In this document: piece by piece, positions 36,801-46,890 of the stretch | Layout: each line of letters starts with the position of its first letter | Numbering within the stretch: the first letter of the stretch is position 1 | DNA from: Cacajao melanocephalus | Lineage: Eukaryota > Chordata > Mammalia > Primates > Pitheciidae | Assembly (NCBI GenBank): GCA_963573385.1 | Contig: CAUYLG010071813.1 | Coordinates: forward strand, 1 to 64,000 | Length of the DNA stretch: 64,000 nt | Direction of reading: 5' to 3' | Translations under genes and position numbers: made by a program | The notes under the pieces: generated by a model | Seen by the model: only the letters and a program-made list of their open reading frames with translations | Told to the model about the DNA's origin: nothing | Database searches by the model: none

Positions 36801-36982
36801 CAGGACATTAGCAATCATGAGGATTTAGCTTTTTCTGTGTGGTCTCAGAAGGTGGAGATAGACCTGGTGTTTGGGGTGAATAGAACTACCTGAGATTGGA
36901 ATACCTATGTGTTGTGTCCCCAGCAGAGCTTGGTAACACGTCTCTCTCTTAGTCAGGATATTAGAAGAGATTTAATAGAGGG

Positions 36983-37795
36983 GTGGGATTTTCAAAAGAA
37001 GACATTTATGCAACTAAAAAACATATGAAAAAATGCTCATCATTGCTGGTCAAAACCACAATGAGATACCATTTCATGCCAGTTAGAATGGCGACCACTA
37101 AAAAGTCCGGAAACAACAGATGCTGGAGAGGATGTGGAGAAACAGGAATGCTTTAACATTGTTGGTGGGAGTGTAAATTAGTTCAACTATTGTGGAAGAC
37201 AGTGTGGTGATTCCCCAAAGATCTAGAACTAGAAATACCATTTGACCCAGCAACCCCATTACTGGGTATATACCCAAAGGATTATAAATTATTCTACTGT
37301 AAAGACACATGCACATGTGTGTTTATTGCAGCACTATTCACAATAGCAAAGACTTGGAACCAACCCAAATGCCCATCAATGTTAGACTTGATAAAGAAAA
37401 TATGCACATATACACTATAGAATACTATGCAGCCATAAAAAATAATGAGTTCATGTCCTTTGCAGGGAGGGACATGGATGAATCTGGAAACCATCATTCA
37501 CAGCAAACTAACACAGGAACAGAAAACTAAACACTGCATGTTCTCACTCATAAGTGGGAGTTGAACAATAAGAACATATGGGCACAGGGAGGGGAATATC
37601 ATACACCAGGGCCTGTTGGGGGATGGGGGAAAGGGGAGGGTTAGCAATAGGAGAAACACCAAATGTAGATGATGGGTTGATGGGTGCAGCTAACCACCAT
37701 GGCACATGTATACCTATGTAACAAACCTGCATGTTCTGCACATGTGTCCCAGAACTTAAAAGTATAATAATGATTAAAAAAAAGAAAAAGAAATT
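36983..37795 (+). mobile_element. Primate L1 (L1P) 3' end, 5' truncated
   Basis: ORF2 C-terminal region plus 3' UTR: 'accccattactgggtatata', 'aatactatgcagccataaaa', 'tgttctcactcataagtggg', ending 'aaaagtataataatgattaaa' and an A-rich tail. Short open frames (37309-37530) are ORF2 C-terminal remnants. Confidence 0.93.
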
Positions 37796-38172
37796 GTGGT
37801 ACATATATACCATGGAATACTACTCAGTCATAAAAAGGAACAAATTAATGGCATTTGCAGCAACCTGGATGGACTTGGAGACTATTCTTCTGAGTGAAGT
37901 CACTCAAGAATGGAAAACCAAGCATTGTATATTCTCACTTATAAGTGGGAGCTAAGCTATGAGGATGCAAAGACATAAGAATGACACAAAAGACTTTGGG
38001 GACTTAGGGGAAAGAGTGGAAGAGGGGTGAGGGATGAAAGACTCCAAATTGGGTTCAGTGTATACTACTCTGTTGATGGGTGTACTAAAATCTCACAGAT
38101 CACCACTGAAGAACTTATTCATGTAACTCAAAACCACCTGTTCCCCCAAAACCTATGGAGATAAAAAAAATT
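37796..38172 (+). mobile_element. Second L1 3' end, same strand, directly behind the first
   Basis: It starts at 'attgtggtacatatatacca' and repeats the ORF2 end and 3' UTR ('ggaatactactcagtcataa', 'tctcacttataagtgggagc'). It ends near 'aaacctatggagataaaa'. Its 3' UTR is a different, older L1P/L1MA type than the first. Confidence 0.88.
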
Positions 38173-38194
38173 TTCCAAAGGAATGCAGAATCAT

Positions 38195-38760
38195 TTTCCC
38201 GCCCTAAAAATCTTCTGAGCTCTCCCTCTTCATGTTTCCCTCCCCAATAACCTATGTCAATCTCTGATCTTTGTCTCCATATTTGCGTTTCAGAATGTGA
38301 TATAGTTGGAATCCTATAGTAGGTCATCTTTTCAGATTGCCTTCTTTCACTTAGTTGTATGCATTTGAGATTCCTCTTTGCCTTTTCATGGCATAATAAC
38401 TCATTTCTTCTTGACGTTGAATCCTATTCTACTGTTTGTATGTACCAAAGTGTAATAATTTTTGCACCTATCAAAGGGATTCTCAGTTGCTTCCCAGTTT
38501 TAACAACTTTGATTCAAGCTGTTATGAATATCTGTGTCCATGTTTATTATGGAGATAAAATTTTAACTAATTTAGGTCAATGTTAAGGAGCACACTTACT
38601 GGAATTTATAGTGAGAATACGCTCACTTTGGTAATAACCTGCCATACTGTCTTCCAAATGTTTGCACCATTGACACTCCCATCAGTCAATGAATGAGAAT
38701 TCCTGTTGCTCCTCATCTTGCCAGCCTTTGGTGTTGTCTGTATTGGATCTTTTTTTTTTT
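38195..38760 (-). mobile_element. L1M 3' end
   Basis: Reversed L1M ORF2 end and 3' UTR: 'ttgccttctttcacttagtt', 'ccttttcatggcataataac', 'ctgccatactgtcttccaaa' and 'gagaattcctgttgctcctc'. Confidence 0.82.
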
Positions 38761-38871
38761 TTTGAAGAAAAGACAAAAAAAAAAAAAAAAAAAAAAGAAA
38801 TGAACTAAATGAAGGAGCTAGTGTGAGATGTCATTGATTAGAAGAATTCATTTGAGTCAACAAGTGAAATG

Positions 38872-39060
38872 TGGCCAAGCACAATGGTTCATGCCTGTAA
38901 TCCCAGGATTTTGGGAGGCCGAGGCAGGGGGATCACGAGGTCAGGAAGTTGAGACCAACCACCCTGGCTAACACGATGAAACCCTGTCTCTACTACAAGT
39001 ACAAAAAATTGGCTGGGCGTGGTCGCATGTGCCTGTAGTCCCATCTCAAAAAGAAAAAAA
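38872..39060 (+). mobile_element. AluY/S-like with large internal deletion
   Basis: The left monomer and linker run to 'gtgcctgtagtccca', then jump directly to 'tctcaaaaagaaaaaa'. About 100 bases of the right monomer are missing. Intact duplications 'aagtgaaatg' flank both ends (38862-38871 and 39061-39070). Confidence 0.93.
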
Positions 39061-39070
39061 AAGTGAAATG

Positions 39071-41174
39071 CAAGGAGCAGCAAATATAGAAATCAATCTG
39101 CATCCAAATCCAGCCCACCTCATATGTCACCACTACTAGATGTATGGACTGAGACAACCACTTTGTTACTTCAGAACTCACACACCATCAGTGCCTGAGC
39201 CAGACCTTCTGGCTTTCAAACTGTGTAACTGTAGACAGATTTCTTATTTTCTGTAAGGTCTGTAAGTCATTTGCCTCAACTATAATACTGGAAATGTAAT
39301 AGCTTATATCTTATACTTTGGTAAGAAGGATGTGAATATAATAAATTGTGTTTTGCTGGTATGGATATACACACCAGAAAAAAAAAGGGGGGTGGTGGAA
39401 AGAGAGGACTCTTAAGATGACTGCAAGCCCCAGGGTCTACCGCTTCACTCCAGGGAGGATAAGAGGCATCAAGTGAAGAAGGGATATGAGTCAGTAGCTT
39501 TGAAAAATTCAGAACACTCAGTTGAGCTCTGATGGCAACGGTGTAGCACCAGCCTAAGTGGCACCAAGAACTTGGGTGTCTCTGGGATGTAGCAGTGCTG
39601 GCGGGAGGAGGTCAGCTCTAAACGGGGGCTGTAACCTGACATGGAAAGGTTCCGTGGTATGACCCTGAACTTGACCATTGCTCAACTATGAGCACTCTGG
39701 GAGTGGGATTCGAGTCTGTGCCTATCTGTCCTTTTTTCTCTACACTACGCTACTTGTATCTATGTGTAGATTTGTTTTATCCTACCAACTAAGATATTCA
39801 TATTTACATCTGTTTCTCTTTCTATGATGCAATAATGGCAAAATTTTCTTTTGAATGTCTGTTGGTATTAGGGGATTTTTCCTTATTTGTATTTTTTTTG
39901 GGTATTTTTCTCTTTTGCATTCCTGTTATTCAAGTTTAAAATAAATGAGATGGAACTAAACATTTTTTAAAATTTCAACTCTGTGCTATATTTCTTTTGA
40001 TTGTTAGCCTATCTTGAAATTGTAATTGGGATGGCATTTGTTTTATGACTTAAAACAATTAAGGATTATTTCAGTCAAAAATATTAAATCAATGCCTTTT
40101 TGATGAATAGAAGCTTTACAGCTGAATAATAAGCAGATTGTTCTTTGTTTTCATAAATAGTTGGAGAAAATTATAAACCCCAGTTATCTCCTGTCATTAA
40201 ACTTATCCTGGATATGTGGGAAGTCGACTTTAGAAATATTTACAAAAAGTAAGTTCACAAATGTAGATTATCCAAAGAGAAAACATTAAGCATTAAATAT
40301 AAAGAGTAGGAATAACTTGTTATATATGAACAGCAAGGATGTTCACAGGGACAGAATAGATAGATAGCCAGGAGCACAACTTCATAATGATTACAAAACA
40401 TAAGGCACGTCAATAAAGACCTGGACATTTATGTTTATCTTAGATTAATTTGCCAGTAAGCACATGGTTAGTCTTCTTCTAGAGGCATTAATGGATGATT
40501 TACATTAAACCTAATGAGTAGCACGCACTTTCTGACTGCTACCTTATTGAGGTAGGGAAATACATCCCAAGTAAATCAACACCATTGCTTTGGTAGCTAT
40601 AAAATTAGTCTATCTGATTTAAATGTTATAGTAATGGTATTTGGTAGTCTCGTTAATTTTGGACTTGTATTAGCTAAGAAAAAATGCACCTCACACAAGT
40701 AAAGCCCTTATAAACAAAGTAAGATTTTGCCTGGTTTTTATGTGAGGGAACTAGTTGATTCTCTTGGGTGATTACCTTCACTTCTGCAATTTCCTTTCAG
40801 GAATGAGTTCTAGTTCATTGATTTTAGCAGAGCATATATAACTTACTATTTTCAAAAGGACTGTCCTTCTAGTGGAGCACAAGGAAAATTTTAAGGGCTT
40901 ATAAAATTAATATGTGTTTATAGAATTAATATGTGTTTTAAAATTAATTATAAAATTAATATGTGTTCATTGTAGGAGTTATGTAAAGCACAAACAAGAA
41001 ACAGAACATTTAAATTCTGCTCTCTAGGTACAATTACTAATACACCAGTAGGGGAGTTTTTCTTTCCAGCACTTTTTGAGGGTGGTGTATAAGTATGCAT
41101 AAATTTTCTGCATATGTAGTCAATATATTGCTTATGTTTAAAACAATAGAATTTTTTCAGCATTTGATTATGTA
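39071..41174. other. Mostly single-copy, AT-rich DNA
   Basis: No repeat or gene is recognised over about 2 kb, apart from an A/G run near 39380. A small cluster of related 'aaaattaatatgtgtt' words occurs at 40902-40970 and may be a local duplication. Bases 39400-39720 are more GC-rich. Confidence 0.4.
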
Positions 41175-42160
41175 ATTAAATATTCTTTTAAAACTTTTAT
41201 ATTTGCAATAATTATTTATTCACAAATAGTAGAGAGAAGCTTCATGTCTCTCCCAGTAGTGACATCTTATATAACCATAGTACAATGTCACCCATTTCCT
41301 CTCAGTGGTGACATCTTACATAGCTATAGTACAATGTTGCCCATTTTCTCCCAGTGGTGACATCTTATATAACTATGGTACAATACCAAAGCCAGGACAT
41401 TGCCATCAGTACAATATGTGTCATTTTATTACATATATAGATTTGTGTGACCACATCACGGTCAAGACACAGAACTATTTCATTACCATAAAGATCTCAT
41501 GAGTGCTAATTCTTTATACCCTTTGGTCACTCTATCCACCACCACTTCTGGTAACCACTAATTTTGTTCTTCATCTCTCTAATATTGCTTTGAGAACATT
41601 ATAATGTAATCATACAGTATGTGACTTTTGGAGATTGGAATTTTTACTCAGCATAATACCTGTGAGAGCCATCCAAGCTGTTGCATGTGTCCGTAGTTCA
41701 GTCCTTTTTATGGCTGAGTAGTATTCCATGACATGTACCATGGTTTGTTTCACCATTTCCCCACTAGGGGACATCTCTGTGGTTTCTGGATCTTTGCTAT
41801 AAAGCTGCTGTCAACACTGTGTACAGGGGTTTGTGTGGACCGAAGTTTTCATTTATCTGAGATACATTCTCAGAAATGTGATTGTTGGTTTATATGGTAA
41901 ATATGTGTTTAGTTGTTTATTTTTTATTGAATAAGAAACAGACAAGTCTAAAAAACCACCCAGTTATGTAGTATAAAAGTAGCTGTCTCATTTTGCATTC
42001 TTACCAGCAAGGTATGGCAGATCCGTTTCTCCACATGCTTACCAGTATTTGGTGGTGTTACTAGTTTTTATTTTTGCTGTTCTGATAGGGATGTATTGAC
42101 ATCTCATGATGTCAGTAAATATTCTTTGAAAATGTTTTTTAATGGCTGGTGCTATCTTCC
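41175..42160 (-). mobile_element. L1M 3' end with internal tandem repeat
   Basis: Reversed L1M 3' UTR and ORF2 end: 'ggtcaagacacagaactatt', 'gctgagtagtattccatgac', 'tttctccacatgcttaccag'. It contains the 49-bp repeats at 41252-41390. Confidence 0.8.
41252..41390. repeat. 49-bp tandem repeat, 2.8 copies, in L1M
   Basis: Copies start at 41252, 41301 and 41350. Each carries 'gacatctta', an 'ata-agtacaat'-type core and 'cccatttt'-like DNA. They differ by a few substitutions each. Confidence 0.9.
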
Positions 42161-42383
42161 ACCAGCATTTGTATGAAACCTAAAAAGGTGAGTTTTTAAA
42201 CTACCACCATAACCAACAACGGTTATTATGTGTTAAATGACCTTTCAACAATTCTGTTTTCACAGTACTCACTTACTGAGCTTTGTTAACTGGCCAGGGA
42301 AAATAGCCTACAGACTATCCCTTTATTTAAAATAAATCAGTCATATTTTGCCCTTGTCTTATCCACTCTCTCATAGGCTTGCA

Positions 42384-42399
42384 CAGAAAGAGAAAGATT

Positions 42400-42431
<32 letters not shown>

Positions 42432-42432
42432 T
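42384..42432. repeat. (GA)n purine microsatellite
   Basis: GA/AGAG units with occasional A interruptions. A mirror-symmetric purine tract on the plus strand. Confidence 0.95.
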
Positions 42433-43609
42433 TTAATTTAAAGTGAGTACATCTGATGTTCCTGCTCAGTGATCACAGCTGAAGTGGCAGTGTTGATTTT
42501 TCCTGCTGTATGTCATCCAAAGGCATTTTAAAGCCCAGGTATTGTATCAACATAAACGTTCTTCATTGCCTTGCACAGTGAGTTCTTGTAATCATTCATC
42601 AGAGGGTGACTGAGGAGTCTGCCTCTGCCCTTCAAGAAGCCACAGCTCATTGTCTGCACTTCCTTTCATTGCCAACTGGAGAGAGCTTCAGAAAGCAGAA
42701 ACACAAGCACAGGGATGCAAGAGGAGGTGGGTTTATGTGGGTGATTAATGCAGTTCCATAAAAAGAGCTTCTCTAAGAGAACAAAGTGCTACTTCATTTG
42801 TGGGAAGGAAAGATTGAAGAAGAGCTCTCTTTAATGTGCTAGTCAAGAGCAGGTCAATAGATACATTGCAAAACTCCCTAGGAAGAAACAAGTCCCCCCA
42901 AACCTGAGAGATAATGGCAAGACAGTCACTTTAAAATGGACATTAGACTTGAAGAGAATGTGAAACCCATTAAGCTGGAGGGGCTGCAAAAAAAGGGGCA
43001 CATAATTAGAGTGTAAGTCTCCTGGCTGCGACAGCATGAGGTCTCGGGAAGATAGATTCACCAGCCTGCTGCTGAACTCCGCAGCTTGGCTGAGCAGGTT
43101 CACCTCCCATTGCTGTCACTGCAGATAATCCTCCTGGGATATGGGGTCTTAATATATGCCTTCACCAAGATTGCCTTCCAGACTTAATAACCCCATAAAT
43201 CCCTGGGAGATGTTCATTCTGATTGACTACTTAGGAACCACATTTATTGATGACGAGCTAAATTTTCAGAAATCAATTGCTAATTAGTGACACAGCCAAG
43301 ATAATGATATAAACAATACCCAGGTTGTAAGAAAAGCTATGAAAAAAGAGGTAAAAGCTACCAGATGATAAAAAAAAAAAACAACTAAAAGTTAAATAAG
43401 ACCAGAATGAAAAGCAAGTAAGCTATAGGAAATCTCCTTAGGTGGAAAAGTAGCAGGTCTGATGCCTAGTTCTAATGTCAGCATGAGCTGTGTGACTCTA
43501 TCTAGCTGTCTTTACCTGCTCCAAGTTAAAAGTTTACTCAGACAAAACCTAGTGACCTAGGAGAGACTAATGAGGGCTCATTCATTTTTTTTAAAGAATT
43601 AATAGGCTT
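42433..43609. other. Repeat-free interval, candidate conserved non-coding DNA
   Basis: About 1.2 kb without any repeat I recognise, which is unusual for this window. It contains homeodomain-type cores (TAATTA/CTAATTAG, at 43006 and 43283). An 86-codon minus-strand open frame at 42843-43103 has no recognisable product and I do not treat it as coding. Confidence 0.4.
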
Positions 43610-44097
43610 TAATTTTTAGTGCTGTGTTAGGCTTACAATTATTAAGCATATAGTATAGAATTCCCACATACTTCCTCGATCCCTGCCTCAGTTTCCCCTA
43701 TTATTGGCTTCTTGCTTTGGTGTGCTACATTTGTTACAATTGATAAACCAATATTAATACATGATTATTAACTAAAACCCATACTTTACATTAGGGTTCA
43801 CTCCTTGTACGATTCTATGGGTTTTGTCAAATGTATCATATGTATCCACCATATCCACTAGAATAGTTTCACTGCTCTAAGGAGCCCCTGGACTCCATCT
43901 CTTCTTCCCTTCCTCTCTCCCCCCAAGTTCCTGACAACCATTGATCTTTTTACTGTCTCCATAATTTTGTCATTTTTGGAGTCTCATACAGTGGAAATCG
44001 AACAGTAGGTAGACTTTTTGGACTGGCTTCTTTCACTTAGCAAAATACGTTTAAGTTTCCTTCAGAATTTTTCATCTAGCATATTAGATACATTTAA
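43610..44097 (-). mobile_element. L1M 3' UTR
   Basis: 'ttcccctattattggcttct', 'acatttgttacaattgataa', 'tagggttcactccttgtacg' and 'actggcttctttcacttagc' follow the reversed L1M 3' UTR. It is cut on the right by the next L1. Confidence 0.85.
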
Positions 44098-44465
44098 AAA
44101 AAATATATATATATTTTATTGGGTTTTAGGTTTTGGGGTACATGTGAAGAACATGCAAGATTGTTGCCTAGGTACATACATGGCAATGTGGTTTGCTGCC
44201 TTCCTCCCCATCACCTATATCTGGCATTTCTCCCTGTGTTATCCCTCCCCAACTCCCCACCCCCTGCTGTCCTTCCCCTAGTTTCCCCCTCACAGAACCC
44301 AGTGTGTGATGCTCCTCTCCCTGTGTCCATGTATTCTCATTGTTCAACACCCGCCTATGAGTGAGAACATGCCGTGTTTGATTTTCTGTTCTTGTGTCAG
44401 TTTGCTGAGAATAATGGTTTCCAGGTTCATCCATGCCCCTACAAAGGACACGAACTCGTCGTTTT
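44098..44465 (-). mobile_element. Primate L1 3' end, 5' truncated
   Basis: Reversed L1P 3' UTR starting after an AT run ('gggttttaggttttggggta', 'catgtgaagaacatgcaaga', 'gtgtccatgtattctcattg'). It ends within the ORF2 C-terminus at 'tacaaaggacacgaactcg'. Confidence 0.92.
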
Positions 44466-44469
44466 AGCA

Positions 44470-45085
44470 GGTACTTCTTTACTTGTGTCTGTCTTCCTCT
44501 TTAGCCTCCTTCCTTACCCTTCCCTGCCTCTCATTACACAAGACAAGAACTTCATTCAGTGGGACGTTTCCTTCCTCCAGGCCTTTGCTTTAACTGTACT
44601 TAGAACACCTTACACTCTCCACTCCCAGTGGCTCTCTCTGGGAAAGTCTTACATGTTGTTTGGAACTTGGTTTTAAAGTCATTTTTTCCTCAGTGCCTTC
44701 TAATACTAGATTAATTATTGCTGTAGTGTACTGACTAGCAAAGCACCCCAGCAGACTTTGCTTGGGGGTTTGCTCAAATATTGCCTTTTCCAAAATCACC
44801 CACCCCTGGTGAGCAGGTGCAGGAGCTGGGGTGAGTGCATTTGGGCACTGGCAGGAGTGAACTTTGTACTGGCCTTGTGACAGCATCTGGGGGTGGGGGG
44901 TGTACACTTAGTTTGCTCGTTTAGTTGTTTGTCTCCTTGACTAGACCTTCAGTTCTGTGGCCTGGCTGAATGCAAAAAAAAGACTACCTCTTTTCCCCCT
45001 GGTTTTGTATGCAGCCAGCCCATCACCAGGCACCTAGGAGGCAACCAGTAATTATTTGTTGAGTGAATATTAAGTGAGTGAATTC
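44470..45085 (+). mobile_element. L2 3' end, interrupted
   Basis: 'ggcctttgctttaactgtac' and 'gtgccttctaatactagatt', then after an interruption 'tagaccttcagttctgtggc' and 'caggcacctaggaggcaacc' with 'ttgttgagtgaat' at the end. Confidence 0.65.
44755..44910 (-). mobile_element. ERV1 LTR fragment related to 24203-25000
   Basis: 'gagcaggtgcaggagctggg', 'gtgagtgcatttgggc' and 'gacagcatctgggggtgggg' parallel the LTR at 24315-24375. Only about 110-150 bases are recognisable. It splits the L2. Confidence 0.5.
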
Positions 45086-46264
45086 TATCCATGATTTAAA
45101 ATATATTAGCATTCTTTCTTCTTTCATAATGAAACAGATTTAACATTTGGTCAAAAGAATTCTGTCTGTTTAGCATAATAATAACAATTTGTTGAATGTT
45201 TTATTGTATACTAGGCACTGCTCTAAATATAGTCGATTCTTTTATAATGAGATATTTGCATTGCAAAAAATCACCATATTATGCAAAATCATGTGATAAA
45301 AAAAACCTATGGAAAAAAATGAGGTTGAGCTACAATGTTCAAAAACTGCATGAGTAACACATAAAAAAAAGTTAGAAAACCAATAAAAATGAGGCAAGCT
45401 TTTACATATATTGGATGATGAAGAAACACATACTAGAATAAACCTGGGACTTTAACAAGAAGTTTCCTTGTGGAATTGGGCTTCAGAAGCGGCTGCTGGC
45501 CTGAGATATTTTGGATAAATCAGGAGTATCTAAGAAGGAGGAGTATCTGAAATGGAAAGGAAAATGGAAACACTAGATGTGGCTCATGATATGTGCAGTG
45601 AACTAACGGAGAGGGTAGCTGCTTGAGGGTGTATTTATGTGTGTGCCTGTTGTACGCATGTACAGGTGTGTGCATGCAAACATTTTGTATATTTCTACAT
45701 TAACCCCACTCAGTCAAATGCAGGTTTCTGTGCTCATCTAGCATTTCTCATGAATAAAATTATGCACACAAAAATGCAACATTCAAGTGAATGCTCAAAT
45801 TCTTCCCTAATGAATTAACTATATGGGAACAAATTCCCATTTTCAAAACAAGTGTTATAGGAGAACTGATAATAAGTTAAATTTTTAAATTTATAATCCT
45901 GATACAAAGCCAAAAATGTTGGTACTGTATGTGTCTCCATTTTGTAGATGAGGAAATTGAGGTATATAGAAAGTTGAACTAATTTGCTCAATATACACAT
46001 TTAATAACTAACAGAGACCAGATAATAGCACAGGCAATCTCTTCCACATCTCTGGCTTGTAACTACAACGTTAGATCACTGTACCTTTTAATAGTGTTTA
46101 TTAGAACTTACATTTCACTGGTACTGGACAATACTTTCCATGGTCTGACTTCTTGACAACTAACATCCAAATAAAGAATGAAGAACCTGATAACTCATTT
46201 GCTTCTCTTTCTATCTGAAGCTCTGGAGTTATTTGGCCCCACCCACTGATGTCAGAGGATGTAA
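45086..46264. other. AT-rich interval with a reversed MIR
   Basis: Bases about 45925-46060 ('attttgtagatgaggaaatt', 'gaactaatttgctcaatata') resemble a reversed MIR. The rest is unassigned. Confidence 0.45.
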
Positions 46265-46440
46265 AGAAAGAGAATAAGTTTTGAGTCAGACAGGTGACAA
46301 ATCCTGGTTTTTCTGGTTTATGGTCTTTGAAGCCAGGACAAGTCAGCTTCAATGAGTCTATCTCCTTGTCTGTAAAATGGGGATGCCAATTCATACCTCA
46401 AAGTGTTTGGGTGTAATATAAAAGATACCTGGAAAAAGGG
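46265..46440 (+). mobile_element. MIR
   Basis: Plus-strand MIR: 'gagtctatctccttgtctgt', 'aaaatggggatgccaattca', 'acctcaaagtgtttgggtgt'. Confidence 0.75.
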
Positions 46441-46591
46441 CTAGTAAAGCTTCCCCAGCCCTCCTCAATGCCTTGTTAATTGCTGAAATTCCACATGTAA
46501 TAATTGGGATTTTTCAAATTAACTATTGCTTTATTCATAAAGTAAGTATAATCTACCAGGTTTCTAGAAATTTCCTTTAAGTAAATTTTTC

Positions 46592-46890
46592 AGCTGGGCA
46601 TGGTGGTTCACGTCTGTAATCCCAGCACTTTGGGAGGCCTAGGTGGGCTGATCACAGAGTCAGGAGATCAAGATCATCCTAGCTAACACAGTGAATCCTC
46701 GTCTCTACTAAAAATTCAAAAAATCAGCTGGGCATGGTGGTGTGCACCTATAATTTCAGCTACTTGGGAGGCTGAAGCAGGATAATTGCTTGAACCCAGG
46801 AGGCAGAGGTTGCAGTGAGCCTAGATTGTGCCACTGCACTCTAGCCTGGCAACAGAGCGAGACTTCATCTCAAAAAAAAAAATTAAAAAA
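46592..46890 (+). mobile_element. AluY-like, full length
   Basis: Plus-strand Alu with 'ggagatcaagatcatcctag' and 'ctaacacagtgaat', the Y-type layout, and an interrupted A tail. Confidence 0.94.

Noticed and set aside
41252..41390. Evenly spaced repeats that could be taken for a CRISPR array
   Set aside because: They are direct tandem copies with no spacers, in a mammalian L1.
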